Below are positions 1 through 5,769 of a DNA stretch of 8,955 bases, one piece after another. Positions within the stretch are counted from its first letter, which is position 1. Each line of letters starts with the position of its first letter. Under the pieces are notes generated by a model. The model saw only the letters and a program-made list of their open reading frames with translations, searched no databases and had not been told where the DNA came from. This DNA comes from Actinomycetes bacterium (GTDB lineage Bacteria > Actinomycetota > Actinomycetes > Propionibacteriales > Propionibacteriaceae), in the NCBI GenBank assembly GCA_021794705.1, contig JAJYQH010000130.1, positions 1 through 8,955 of the forward strand, in the 5' to 3' direction. The translations under genes were made by a program, and so were the position numbers.

Positions 1-883
1 CCGAGCGCTCCTCGGGGGTGAGCCGGTTGCCGCGGGCGAGCGCCCAGCGGTAGCGGTCGGAGGCGAACTGCTCGGCCTCGGCGCGCACCTCGTCCAGCGT
101 CCGGTCGGGGTGGAAGCCGTAGTAGTGCGCGATCGCCGCGTAGGTGGGCAGGAAGTTGATGGACGCCTCGTCGATGCGGAGGTGCTCGAAGTCCTGGGTG
201 CCGAAGTCGAGGACGCTGGAGATGAGGACGAGCCCGTTGAGCGTGAGCGAGTAGCGCGACTGCAGGTGCTCGGCGACCGAGACCGCCCGTGTGGTTCCGT
301 ACGACTCGCCGCAGAGGAACTTCGGGCTCATCCACCGGTCTTCGCGGGTCGTCCAGAGCCGGATGAGTTCGCTCACCTGCTCGACGTCCTTCTTCCACCC
401 GTGGTACTGGCCGGGCTTGCCGCCCTCGACGGCCCGCGTGTGCCCGGTGGACATCGGGTCGATGAAGACGAGGTCGCTGACGCGCAGCAGGGTCTGCGGG
501 TTGTCGAGGAGCCCGTAGGGGGGCGGAGTGAGGTCGCCGGGCTCGCCGAAGTCGACCCGGCGGGGACCCAACAGGCCCATGTGCAGCCAGATCGAGCTCG
601 ACCCGGGGCCGCCGTTGAAGACGAAGGTGATCGGGCGGGTGGTGACGTCGGCGGCGTCGAGGGTGTAGGCGGTCACCGCCATCTCGGCGCGCGGCGTCCA
701 GCCCTTGAAGGTGTCTTCGGCCACCTCCTCCTCGCGGATGACGATCCGTCCGGTGCGCGCGGTGTAGCGCAGCTCGCCGTCGGCGGTCTGCAGCACGTGA
801 TGGGTGGTGACCAGGCGATCCTGGGGTTCGGGGGCCGGGGGCTCGGCCGCCGGCGCGGGGGTGCGGGATGCGTCGTCGCTCAT
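1..883 (-). CDS. Serine carboxypeptidase-like protein, peptidase S10 family (C-terminus outside window)
   Basis: The 294 visible residues are the N-terminal part of an S10 family alpha/beta-hydrolase. An Ala/Pro-rich tail (about residues 8-20) looks disordered, and there is no signal peptide or membrane segment, so the protein is probably cytoplasmic. NGGPGSSS at residues 90-97 is the oxyanion-hole strand of the family, and GESYG at 192-196 is the nucleophile elbow with Ser194 as catalytic serine. The Asp and His of the triad should lie in the missing part; S10 proteins usually run to about 450-500 residues, so roughly 60% is present. The ATG at 883 is preceded by a TAGGTT box only 6 nt upstream, which fits leaderless transcription. 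The gene follows ino1 on the same strand but is separated by a strong hairpin, so it is probably its own transcription unit. The family assignment is firm; the substrate is unknown. Confidence 0.93.
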   Translation of the reverse strand, partial: MSDDASRTPAPAAEPPAPEPQDRLVTTHHVLQTADGELRYTARTGRIVIREEEVAEDTFKGWTPRAEMAVTAYTLDAADVTTRPITFVFNGGPGSSSIWLHMGLLGPRRVDFGEPGDLTPPPYGLLDNPQTLLRVSDLVFIDPMSTGHTRAVEGGKPGQYHGWKKDVEQVSELIRLWTTREDRWMSPKFLCGESYGTTRAVSVAEHLQSRYSLTLNGLVLISSVLDFGTQDFEHLRIDEASINFLPTYAAIAHYYGFHPDRTLDEVRAEAEQFASDRYRWALARGNRLTPEERS

Positions 884-889
884 CCCTTC

Positions 890-895
890 AACCTA
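890..895 (-). promoter_or_regulatory. Putative leaderless -10 box of the S10 peptidase gene
   Basis: Read on the minus strand this is TAGGTT, followed by six bases and then the ATG at 883. A TAnnnT box ending 6-8 nt before the start codon is the usual signature of leaderless actinobacterial genes, with transcription starting at the A of ATG. No convincing -35 hexamer is visible, and the region where it would lie overlaps the terminator hairpin behind ino1. GAAGGG touches the ATG directly and is too close to act as a normal ribosome binding site. Confidence 0.5.
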
Positions 896-916
896 GCCAT
901 CGCGGCGGCCAGGACG

Positions 917-956
917 CCGAAGCGCCCCGCCCGGTGGTGGGGGCGGGGCGCTTCGG
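917..956 (-). terminator. Hairpin terminator behind ino1
   Basis: A perfect 16-bp inverted repeat (CCGAAGCGCCCCGCCC and its complement) encloses an 8-base loop and begins 9 bases after the ino1 stop codon. There is no U-tract on the minus-strand side. This fits the U-less hairpin terminators common in GC-rich actinobacteria. Its placement between ino1 and the S10 gene separates the two same-strand units. Confidence 0.8.
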
Positions 957-965
957 TCGGGCATC

Positions 966-2117
966 TCAGCTCGCGGTGGTGACGTCGAGCGGAGGCACCT
1001 GGCGGCGCACGGACGCCGTGAGCTCGCGGCGGGCCAGCGCCTCGCACTCGAACTTCGCGTCGGCGTACATCATCTGCTCGGGCGGGGTCTTCTGGGTCCA
1101 CGCGCTGGGGCCGCGGAGCGCGCCGACCACGCCGAGCTCACGGGCGACCTTGAGGTAGCGGATCGCGTCGATGACCACTCCGGCGCTGTTCTCGCTGTCC
1201 TGCACCGAGAGCTTGACGTCCATGGTGATCGGGGCGCCGCCGAAGCCCTTGAGCCGCAGGTTGAGGTAGGCCACCTTGTTGTCGCGGAGGTAGGGGATGA
1301 ACGTGCTCGGGCCGGCGAACAGGCTGTCCTTGGGCACCGGGATGTTGCGGATGTCGTTCTGGGAACGGATGACGTTCTCCTTCGACTTCTTCTTCGAGGC
1401 CAGCCGCGACTGCACCATCATGTTGTTGAAGTCGGTGTTGCCGCCGATGTTGATCTGCTGGTGGAACTCCACCTCGGCGCCCCGGTCGAAGGCGAGTTCC
1501 TGCAGCACCTGGCTCAGCACGCTGGCCCCCACCTGCGAGCGCATGTCGTCGCCGATGAGCGGCAGCCCGGCGTCGATGAACTTCTGCTCCCACACCGGGT
1601 TCGAGGCGATGAAGACCGGGATGCAGTTGAGGAACGCGACGCCCGCGTCGATGGCGGCCTGGGCGTAGAACTCGGTCGCCTCCTGGGAGCCGACCGGCAG
1701 GTAGTTGAGCAGGATGTCGGCCTGGGTGTCGCGTAGCACCTGGGCGACGTCGACGGGCTCGGCGTCCGCCACCCGGAACCCGACCTCCTCCGGCTGGGAG
1801 GCCATGTGCTCGCTCACGCCGTCGAGCGCCGGGCCCATCTGCACGACCGGTCCCGCGGGCACGTCGGCCTGGAACACCCGGGCGCAGTTCGGCGCACTGA
1901 AGATCGCCTCGCCGACCGGCTTGCCGACCTTACGGGGATCGACGTCGAACGCCGCGACGATGTCGATGTCGCCGGCGCGGTAGCCGCCGATGGACGAGTG
2001 CATCACGCCGGGGATCTGATCCTCGTCGCGGTCCTTGTAGAACTCGAAGCCCTGGTACAGGGAGGAGAAGCAGTTGCCGACGCCGATGACGGCGACGCGG
2101 ATCCGTGCTGGTGCCAT
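966..2117 (-). CDS. ino1: Inositol-3-phosphate synthase (myo-inositol-1-phosphate synthase)
   Basis: This 383-residue protein converts glucose 6-phosphate to 1D-myo-inositol 3-phosphate using NAD+, in the cytoplasm. That is the entry point to phosphatidylinositol and, in most actinobacteria, mycothiol. Visible family features are the Rossmann motif GVGN at residues 12-15, LNYLPVGS at 137-144, GDDMRSQVG at 189-197, NIGGNTDFNN at 223-232, the lysine-rich SKKKSK at 241-246, DSENSAGVVIDAIR at 307-320 and PPEQ at 345-348. As far as I recall, the M. tuberculosis Ino1 is slightly shorter; this one carries an extra tail of about 20 residues. I chose the ATG at 2117 because AGGAGG lies 9 bases upstream and the protein then begins just before the NAD-binding strand. 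An in-frame ATG at 2180 would add 21 residues that look like leader sequence. The leader carries an operator-like inverted repeat (2188-2211), and a hairpin follows the stop. Confidence 0.96.
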   Translation of the reverse strand: MAPARIRVAVIGVGNCFSSLYQGFEFYKDRDEDQIPGVMHSSIGGYRAGDIDIVAAFDVDPRKVGKPVGEAIFSAPNCARVFQADVPAGPVVQMGPALDGVSEHMASQPEEVGFRVADAEPVDVAQVLRDTQADILLNYLPVGSQEATEFYAQAAIDAGVAFLNCIPVFIASNPVWEQKFIDAGLPLIGDDMRSQVGASVLSQVLQELAFDRGAEVEFHQQINIGGNTDFNNMMVQSRLASKKKSKENVIRSQNDIRNIPVPKDSLFAGPSTFIPYLRDNKVAYLNLRLKGFGGAPITMDVKLSVQDSENSAGVVIDAIRYLKVARELGVVGALRGPSAWTQKTPPEQMMYADAKFECEALARRELTASVRRQVPPLDVTTAS

Positions 2118-2126
2118 GTCGAAGTC

Positions 2127-2132
2127 CCTCCT
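2127..2132 (-). promoter_or_regulatory. Ribosome binding site of ino1
   Basis: AGGAGG on the minus strand, 9 bases before the ATG at 2117, is a full anti-Shine-Dalgarno match. It decides the start against the in-frame ATG at 2180. Confidence 0.85.
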
Positions 2133-2154
2133 GGAACGCGTCGGCGCGGGATGT

Positions 2155-2172
2155 CTGGGAGCTCCTGGGAGC
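2155..2172. repeat. Short direct repeat in the ino1 leader
   Basis: CTGGGAGC occurs twice, at 2155-2162 and 2165-2172, 10 bp apart, which is one helical turn. The first copy extends to CTGGGAGCTC, a 10-mer that recurs at 2911-2920 in the leader of the PQ-loop gene. It may be a protein-binding site or chance; nothing else supports a function. Confidence 0.35.
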
Positions 2173-2187
2173 GTCCACACCGACGAT

Positions 2188-2211
2188 CTTTGTTAGGACA
2201 ATAGAGCAAAG
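2188..2211 (-). promoter_or_regulatory. AT-rich inverted repeat upstream of ino1, candidate operator/promoter
   Basis: In an otherwise GC-rich gap, this 24-bp island starts CTTTG and ends CAAAG. It also contains TTGT-TAGG-ACAA, a second 4-bp inverted repeat. On the minus strand it offers TATTGT as a possible -10 box, with a leader of about 80 bases. The plus-strand string TTTGTTAGGA resembles, from memory, half of the palindrome bound by actinobacterial ROK-family repressors, but the second half is degenerate here. I infer a regulated ino1 promoter; the regulator is unknown and no regulator gene lies in the window. Confidence 0.4.
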
Positions 2212-2239
2212 GCGACGGAAATCACGAACGGCCCACCGT

Positions 2240-2267
2240 CCGGACGCCGGCGGGTGGCGGCGTCCGG
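2240..2267 (-). terminator. Hairpin terminator behind the PQ-loop gene
   Basis: A perfect 10-bp stem (CCGGACGCCG and its complement) with an 8-base loop begins 15 bases after the PQ-loop stop codon. It has no U-tract, like the hairpin behind ino1. It separates the PQ-loop transcript from ino1, which is read next on the same strand. Confidence 0.7.
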
Positions 2268-2282
2268 GGGCGGGCGGGTGGG

Positions 2283-2894
2283 TCAGAGAGAGACGCGGAC
2301 GCGGGCGGCCACCAGGCCGCCCCGGCGCAGGGACGCCCACGCGACGTTCGCGAGGGCGACGATCGAGGTGAAGCCTGCGGAGATGAGGATGGCCGACTCG
2401 TGCGCCATCGCGCCGTAGAAGAACCACATGCTCGGCAGGATCCAGCCGAGCACGAGGAAGCCCAGCGAGACCCCGCGGATGTCGACGCGGGTGACGAGCT
2501 CGCGGAGTTGCCCGAGGCCGCTCGAGACCTGCGGGACGGTGATGAGCATCCCGAAGATCAGCGCGCCGATGACGGCGTCGACGGTGAACAGCGTGCTCAC
2601 CAGGGCGAGCGGCAGCCCGTACGTGCGCCACCAGCCGAGCCCGCGGTCGCGGCGGATGAAGGCGAGCACGAGCACGTTGACGATGGTCATGAGCGCGTTC
2701 GGGGTGGTGACCAGGGCCGAGTGGGTGAGGAGCCCGTGCAGCGTCCACAGCACGCCGATCGCGAGGAGCAGCTGCCAGAAGAGGAGCGAGAGTCCGGCGC
2801 TGGTGCGGGTGCGTCGCAGCTGGAGGATCTGGGGGACGCCGGACACGACGCCCACGGCTCCGCTGAGCCACCCCCACAGGATCGCGAAGGCCAT
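2283..2894 (-). CDS. PQ-loop repeat (SWEET-like) seven-helix membrane protein
   Basis: The 203-residue hydrophobic protein has two PQ-loop repeats. The first covers helices at about 2-23, 36-56 and 60-81, with Pro21-Gln22. The second covers about 106-124, 142-162 and 168-188, with Pro121-Gln122. A short linking helix lies near 92-106. This is the seven-helix plan of SWEET/MtN3 proteins, whereas many bacterial SemiSWEETs have a single three-helix repeat. Members transport small solutes, often sugars, down gradients; the substrate here cannot be read. I chose the ATG at 2894 because GAGGAG lies 4 bases upstream and the first helix starts at once. In-frame ATGs at 2906 and 2936 overlap or lack a binding site and would add a polar extension. 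The upstream region has two palindromes, and the gene is divergent from the small gene at 3046. Confidence 0.88.
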   Translation of the reverse strand: MAFAILWGWLSGAVGVVSGVPQILQLRRTRTSAGLSLLFWQLLLAIGVLWTLHGLLTHSALVTTPNALMTIVNVLVLAFIRRDRGLGWWRTYGLPLALVSTLFTVDAVIGALIFGMLITVPQVSSGLGQLRELVTRVDIRGVSLGFLVLGWILPSMWFFYGAMAHESAILISAGFTSIVALANVAWASLRRGGLVAARVRVSL

Positions 2895-2909
2895 GGAACT
2901 CCTCATGCC

Positions 2910-2932
2910 GCTGGGAGCTCGAGCTCTCCAGC
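2910..2932 (-). repeat. Bulged palindrome in the PQ-loop gene leader
   Basis: The core GAGCTCGAGCTC (2915-2926) is a perfect palindrome flanked by GCTGG and CCAGC, with one unpaired base. It lies between the predicted transcription start and the ribosome binding site (2899-2904). In RNA it could form a hairpin just before the binding site; in DNA it could be an operator. It contains the 10-mer shared with the ino1 leader. Confidence 0.45.
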
Positions 2933-2936
2933 ACAC

Positions 2937-2959
2937 ATGCTAGCTGACCGATCTGTCAG
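2937..2959 (-). promoter_or_regulatory. Putative PQ-loop promoter with a repressor-type palindrome in its spacer
   Basis: On the minus strand TAGCAT (2942-2937) fits a -10 box. The 17-base spacer upstream of it (2943-2959) is filled almost exactly by CTGACCGATCTGTCAG (2944-2959), in which only the sixth and eleventh positions break symmetry. The -35 hexamer (TCCAAC) is weak. A palindrome in the spacer is a classic place for a repressor, and its shape is like many TetR-family operators. The TetR link is inference. Confidence 0.45.
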
Positions 2960-3004
2960 GTTGGACGTGTGTTCGGCAGCTGTGAGGCGGCGGGACCGCC
3001 GGGG

Positions 3005-3010
3005 TAATGT
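3005..3010 (+). promoter_or_regulatory. Putative -10 box of the small repeat-motif gene
   Basis: TAATGT is the best TAnnnT match in the gap and would start transcription near 3017, leaving a leader of about 29 bases that contains AAAGGGA (3034-3040) before the ATG at 3046. No good -35 hexamer is visible. Its position overlaps the in-frame ATG at 3007, which argues against that earlier start. Confidence 0.4.
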
Positions 3011-3045
3011 CGATATGCACACAGTCGTGCGAGAAAGGGACGCCG

Positions 3046-3306
3046 ATGAGCGAAGATCGCGCCGAGGCCATCAACCTCGGACCCAACAACCCGGTCAGCG
3101 AAACCGAGGCGCTGCGCGAAGAGACCGTCGCCGAGAGGGTCAATCCCGGCGACCAGCCCGTGGAACCGCCGTTCCCCGAACAGAAGGCCAAGCGGATCAA
3201 CCCGGGCCCCAACGCCCTGGTCGACCCCGACGAGGTCCAGGAGGCGAACGGCGTCGAGACCCTCGACGCGAAGGAACACCGGATCGATCCCGGCCCCCAG
3301 CGCTGA
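3046..3306 (+). CDS. Small acidic protein with four R-I-N-P-G-P-N-like motifs, function unknown
   Basis: I do not recognise this 86-residue protein. It is hydrophilic, with no cysteine, membrane helix or signal peptide, and has about 19 acidic against 9 basic residues, so it is probably intrinsically disordered and cytoplasmic. A short motif recurs four times: AINLGPN (8-14), RVNPGDQ (31-37), RINPGPN (50-56) and RIDPGPQ (79-85, one residue before the end). The consensus is roughly R-[IV]-[ND]-P-G-P-[NQ]. The linkers are Glu/Asp-rich and of unequal length. I chose the ATG at 3046 because AAAGGGA lies 5 bases upstream; the in-frame ATG at 3007 has no binding site. GC-rich third positions and the maintained motif argue that it is a real gene. 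It has its own candidate promoter and a terminator hairpin 13 bases after the stop, and is divergent from the PQ-loop gene. A binding or scaffold role is speculation. Confidence 0.78.
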   Translation: MSEDRAEAINLGPNNPVSETEALREETVAERVNPGDQPVEPPFPEQKAKRINPGPNALVDPDEVQEANGVETLDAKEHRIDPGPQR

Positions 3307-3319
3307 GCCCCGCACCCGG

Positions 3320-3348
3320 CCGCCCGTCCCCTGTCGTGGGGCGGGCGG
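3320..3348 (+). terminator. Hairpin terminator behind the small gene
   Basis: CCGCCCG and CCCC, with one bulged T, pair with GGGGCGGGCGG across the 6-base loop TGTCGT, giving an 11-bp GC stem that begins 13 bases after the stop codon. A short run TCCCTCGTCC follows rather than a true T-tract. This suggests the small gene is transcribed separately from the glycosyltransferases. Confidence 0.7.
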
Positions 3349-3452
3349 TCCCTCGTCCGGGCCCGGTTCGTCGTCCCTCGTCGGCGGCCTTGGCCGACAC
3401 CACGGCCCACCGGGGGCCACCGCCGGCGCCGGGGGCAGGGGAACCGAGGCGG

Positions 3453-3458
3453 TATGCT
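3453..3458 (+). promoter_or_regulatory. Possible -10 box of the glycosyltransferase operon
   Basis: TATGCT is a good TAnnnT match in a GC-rich gap and would give a leader of about 85 bases before the first glycosyltransferase. There is no clear -35 box. The rest of the 3307-3549 gap shows only short GC palindromes and no coding frame I can support. Confidence 0.35.
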
Positions 3459-3549
3459 CAAGGCGGCCCAACGCCACCATGTCCAGCGTCACCTGTCGAT
3501 GGGCGGCGGGTCGATCTGAGCCCCTACACGCCTACAGAGAGTGCGAGCA

Positions 3550-4521
3550 GTGGAGAACTTCGACCTCACCGCCGTGATTCCGGCGCACAACGCCGCAGAC
3601 ACGATCACGTCCCTGGTCGAGGAGTTCCTCAGCATCTCCGACCTCGCGGTGCAGGTCATCGTCGTCGACGACGCGTCGAGCGACGACACCCCCCGCCTCG
3701 TGCAGGGGCTGATGGACCGCCACCCCGAGGTGCTCGCGATCCTCCAGCCCACCAACGGCGGCGCCGGAGTCGCCCGCAACGTCGGGTTCCCCGCGGCCAC
3801 CGGGCGCTACACGATCTTCTTCGACGCCGACGACCAGCTGCACCCCGACGCCCTCGTCGCGGCCGTGCACGAGCTCGACCGTGGCGAGCAGGACGTCGCG
3901 ATCCTCAAGTACCGCTACGTGCGGGGCGGCCAGGACACCGACGTGGCGATGAACAGCCACGACCTCAACATCTTCGACAAGGTGCTCGGGTCGGCGTCCA
4001 GTCGCACCGTGCGGCTGGTCGACGCCCCCGACCTGCTGCACCTCACCAACTACCCGTGGAACAAGGTGGTGCGCACCGCCACCTTCCAGGAGTCGGGCCT
4101 CACCTTCGGGTCGACGACGGTGCACAACGACATCCTCGGCCACTGGCACACCCTGCTGTTCGCCGACCGGATCGTGCTCATCAGCCAGGAGGTGTGCACG
4201 CACATCGTGCTGGCGGGTGGGAACAACCTCACCAACCGCAGCAGCCGCGACCGGCTCACCCTCTTCGACGCGCTCGACGAGACCTACGACCTGCTGGTGC
4301 GGAACCCGGCGCTGCGCAAGCGCTACGCCCACATCTACTGGGGAAGTGTCATCCGGGTGGCCGGCTGGGCGGCCGCCCGCGTCGACCAGTCGGTGCGCGA
4401 CGCCTTCGACGCACGCCTGCAGGAGCACCTGCTGCGGATCAACCTCGCCGATTTCTACAACATCCAGGTCCGTCGAGCGCCCTCGCTGGCGCAGACCATC
4501 GTCCGCAAGGCGATGGGGTAG
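3550..4521 (+). CDS. Family 2 glycosyltransferase (first of a tandem pair)
   Basis: The 323-residue protein has a GT-A catalytic domain that transfers a sugar from an activated nucleotide donor. Visible are the first strand VIPAHN (9-14), VVDDASSDD (38-46) for nucleotide binding, NGGAGVARNVG (69-79), the metal-binding FDADDQ (91-96), YPWNK (168-172) and HND (192-194), where Asp194 is in the position of the catalytic base of the paralogue. No membrane helix is seen, so it is likely cytoplasmic or peripheral at the inner membrane face. The start is uncertain: the GTG at 3550 has a weak AGAGAG 8 bases upstream, whereas the in-frame GTG at 3541 would add three residues with no binding site. The next glycosyltransferase begins 11 bases after the stop, so the two form an operon. 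The domain plan resembles teichoic-acid and capsule-type GT2 enzymes; donor and acceptor are unknown. Confidence 0.93.
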   Translation: MENFDLTAVIPAHNAADTITSLVEEFLSISDLAVQVIVVDDASSDDTPRLVQGLMDRHPEVLAILQPTNGGAGVARNVGFPAATGRYTIFFDADDQLHPDALVAAVHELDRGEQDVAILKYRYVRGGQDTDVAMNSHDLNIFDKVLGSASSRTVRLVDAPDLLHLTNYPWNKVVRTATFQESGLTFGSTTVHNDILGHWHTLLFADRIVLISQEVCTHIVLAGGNNLTNRSSRDRLTLFDALDETYDLLVRNPALRKRYAHIYWGSVIRVAGWAAARVDQSVRDAFDARLQEHLLRINLADFYNIQVRRAPSLAQTIVRKAMG

Positions 4522-4532
4522 GGGGTCGCAGC

Positions 4533-5765
4533 ATGGCTGAACTGTCCATCATCGTCACGAGCTACAACATCGAGAACTACATCGGCGAGTGCCTCGACTC
4601 GATCGTGAACCAGACCTTCGCCGACACCGAGATCATCGTCGTCGACGACGGGTCCACCGACTCCTCGCCCGACATCATCCGTGAGTACGCGGAGCGCGAC
4701 GAGCGGATCGTCCCGGTGCTGCTCGGGACCAACAGCCCCGGCGGGGTGGCGACGGCCGCGAACGCGGGGCTCGACCGGGCGACCTCGCCGTGGGTGGGCT
4801 TCGCCGACGGGGACGACCTGTTCGAGTTGGACGCCTTCGGCCGCCTGCTCGAGGCCGCACGCACCTACGACGCCGATCTGGCGATGTGCAACTACCGCGA
4901 CTTCAGCGACGGGTCGGAGGAGCGGATGGCTCCCGCCGACGAGAAGCGCTGGGCCGACCTCGACCAGGACGTCTACACCCTCACCGAGGAGAACCGGCGC
5001 CGGTTCCTGCGCTTCGTCGCGGTGCCGTGGCGCAAGCTGTACCGCCGCTCGTTCCTCGAGGAACACCACATCCGCTTCCCCGTGGGCGACTACTTCTTCG
5101 AGGACAACCCGTTCCACTGGTTCTGCCTCGTGCAGGCCAACAAGATCGCCGTCGTCCCCGACGTGCTCTGCTACCACCGGGTGGCCCGGGCCGGCCAGAC
5201 GATGCAGACCGCCGACGCGCGGCTGTTCAAGATCTTCCAGCACCACGAGACGATCTACCGGTTCCTCGAGAGCATCAGCCGCCTCGACCTGTACAAGACC
5301 ACGCTGCTGTCGTGGGTCATCTCCCAGATGGAGTGGATCAGCCGGCGGACGCCGCTCCAACTCCGCAGACAGTTCTTCGACGTGCTGCGCCAGGTGTTCG
5401 CGCACTACACGATGACCGACGTCAACCGGGCATTGACCGAGGGCAGCAAGGGCACCTACGCCCGGCACCTGTCCGAGGCGCTCATCAAGAACAACTTCGC
5501 GGGGTTCAACCAGACCCTCGACGGCAACACCAAGAAGCAGAATCCAGTGATGCGCGGCTGGTACCACCTGCGCTACTCGGGTCCCAAGCGCACCGCGCAG
5601 ATCACCGCCAAGTACGCGAAGCAGCAGATCGAGCGCCGCACCTCCGGCCGCAAGGCCCCCGTCGTGCAGCGGGGCGTCAGCAACGAGCAGCTGCTGTTCG
5701 CGCTCGCCGTGCTCGACCAGCGGCTCGACAGCATCGAGCGTCAGCTGCGCGAGCGGCGCCGCTGA
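4533..5765 (+). CDS. Family 2 glycosyltransferase with basic C-terminal coiled-coil tail
   Basis: The 410-residue protein starts with a GT-A domain: SIIVTSYN (5-12), VVDDGSTD (36-43), ADGDD (91-95) as the metal-binding motif, PWRKLYRRSF (165-174) and FFEDN (188-192), with Glu190-Asp191 as the probable catalytic pair. The PW-x-K then ED/HND order is shared with the gene before it, so the two are paralogues. Residues about 240-330 are helical and of unknown role. The C-terminus is strongly basic (about 350-375) and then forms a short amphipathic helix, LLFALAVLDQRLDSIERQLR (387-406), likely a coiled coil for self-association or contact with a partner. The ATG has GGGGG 7 bases upstream. The gene ends 4 bases before the stop of the convergent AlkZ-like gene. 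It probably adds sugars to a surface glycan; specificity is not readable. Confidence 0.94.
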   Translation: MAELSIIVTSYNIENYIGECLDSIVNQTFADTEIIVVDDGSTDSSPDIIREYAERDERIVPVLLGTNSPGGVATAANAGLDRATSPWVGFADGDDLFELDAFGRLLEAARTYDADLAMCNYRDFSDGSEERMAPADEKRWADLDQDVYTLTEENRRRFLRFVAVPWRKLYRRSFLEEHHIRFPVGDYFFEDNPFHWFCLVQANKIAVVPDVLCYHRVARAGQTMQTADARLFKIFQHHETIYRFLESISRLDLYKTTLLSWVISQMEWISRRTPLQLRRQFFDVLRQVFAHYTMTDVNRALTEGSKGTYARHLSEALIKNNFAGFNQTLDGNTKKQNPVMRGWYHLRYSGPKRTAQITAKYAKQQIERRTSGRKAPVVQRGVSNEQLLFALAVLDQRLDSIERQLRERRR

Positions 5766-5769
5766 GGGC

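Noticed and set aside
110..982. Plus-strand open frame of 290 codons at the left edge.
   Set aside because: Antisense to the S10 peptidase, whose NGGPGSSS and GESYG motifs are intact.
3007..3045. Earlier in-frame ATG for the small gene, adding 13 residues.
   Set aside because: It lacks a ribosome binding site and overlaps the best -10 box; the ATG at 3046 has AAAGGGA 5 bases upstream.
3199..3210. NPGP in the small protein recalls the end of viral 2A ribosome-skipping peptides.
   Set aside because: The D-x-E residues that must precede NPGP are absent (the residues are Q-K-A-K-R-I), and 2A skipping works on eukaryotic ribosomes.
3348..3382. Direct repeat GTCCCTCGTC at 3348-3357 and 3373-3382.
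   Set aside because: Two short copies only, in GC-rich non-coding DNA, with no target-site or promoter context; likely chance.
2400..4532. A long open frame continues upstream of the second glycosyltransferase in the same frame.
   Set aside because: The upstream part is Arg/Pro-rich low-complexity translation that is antisense or out of frame to the PQ-loop, small-protein and first glycosyltransferase genes; the true start at 4533 has a ribosome binding site and the GT2 motif begins at once.
3532..5567. Two long minus-strand open frames opposite the tandem glycosyltransferases.
   Set aside because: Shadows of GC-rich coding sequence; Val/Glu/Asp-rich translations with no recognisable motif.
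5752..5763. 12-bp palindrome AGCGGCGCCGCT at the end of the second glycosyltransferase.
   Set aside because: It is explained by the terminal Glu-Arg-Arg-Arg codons and has no room for a stable loop.
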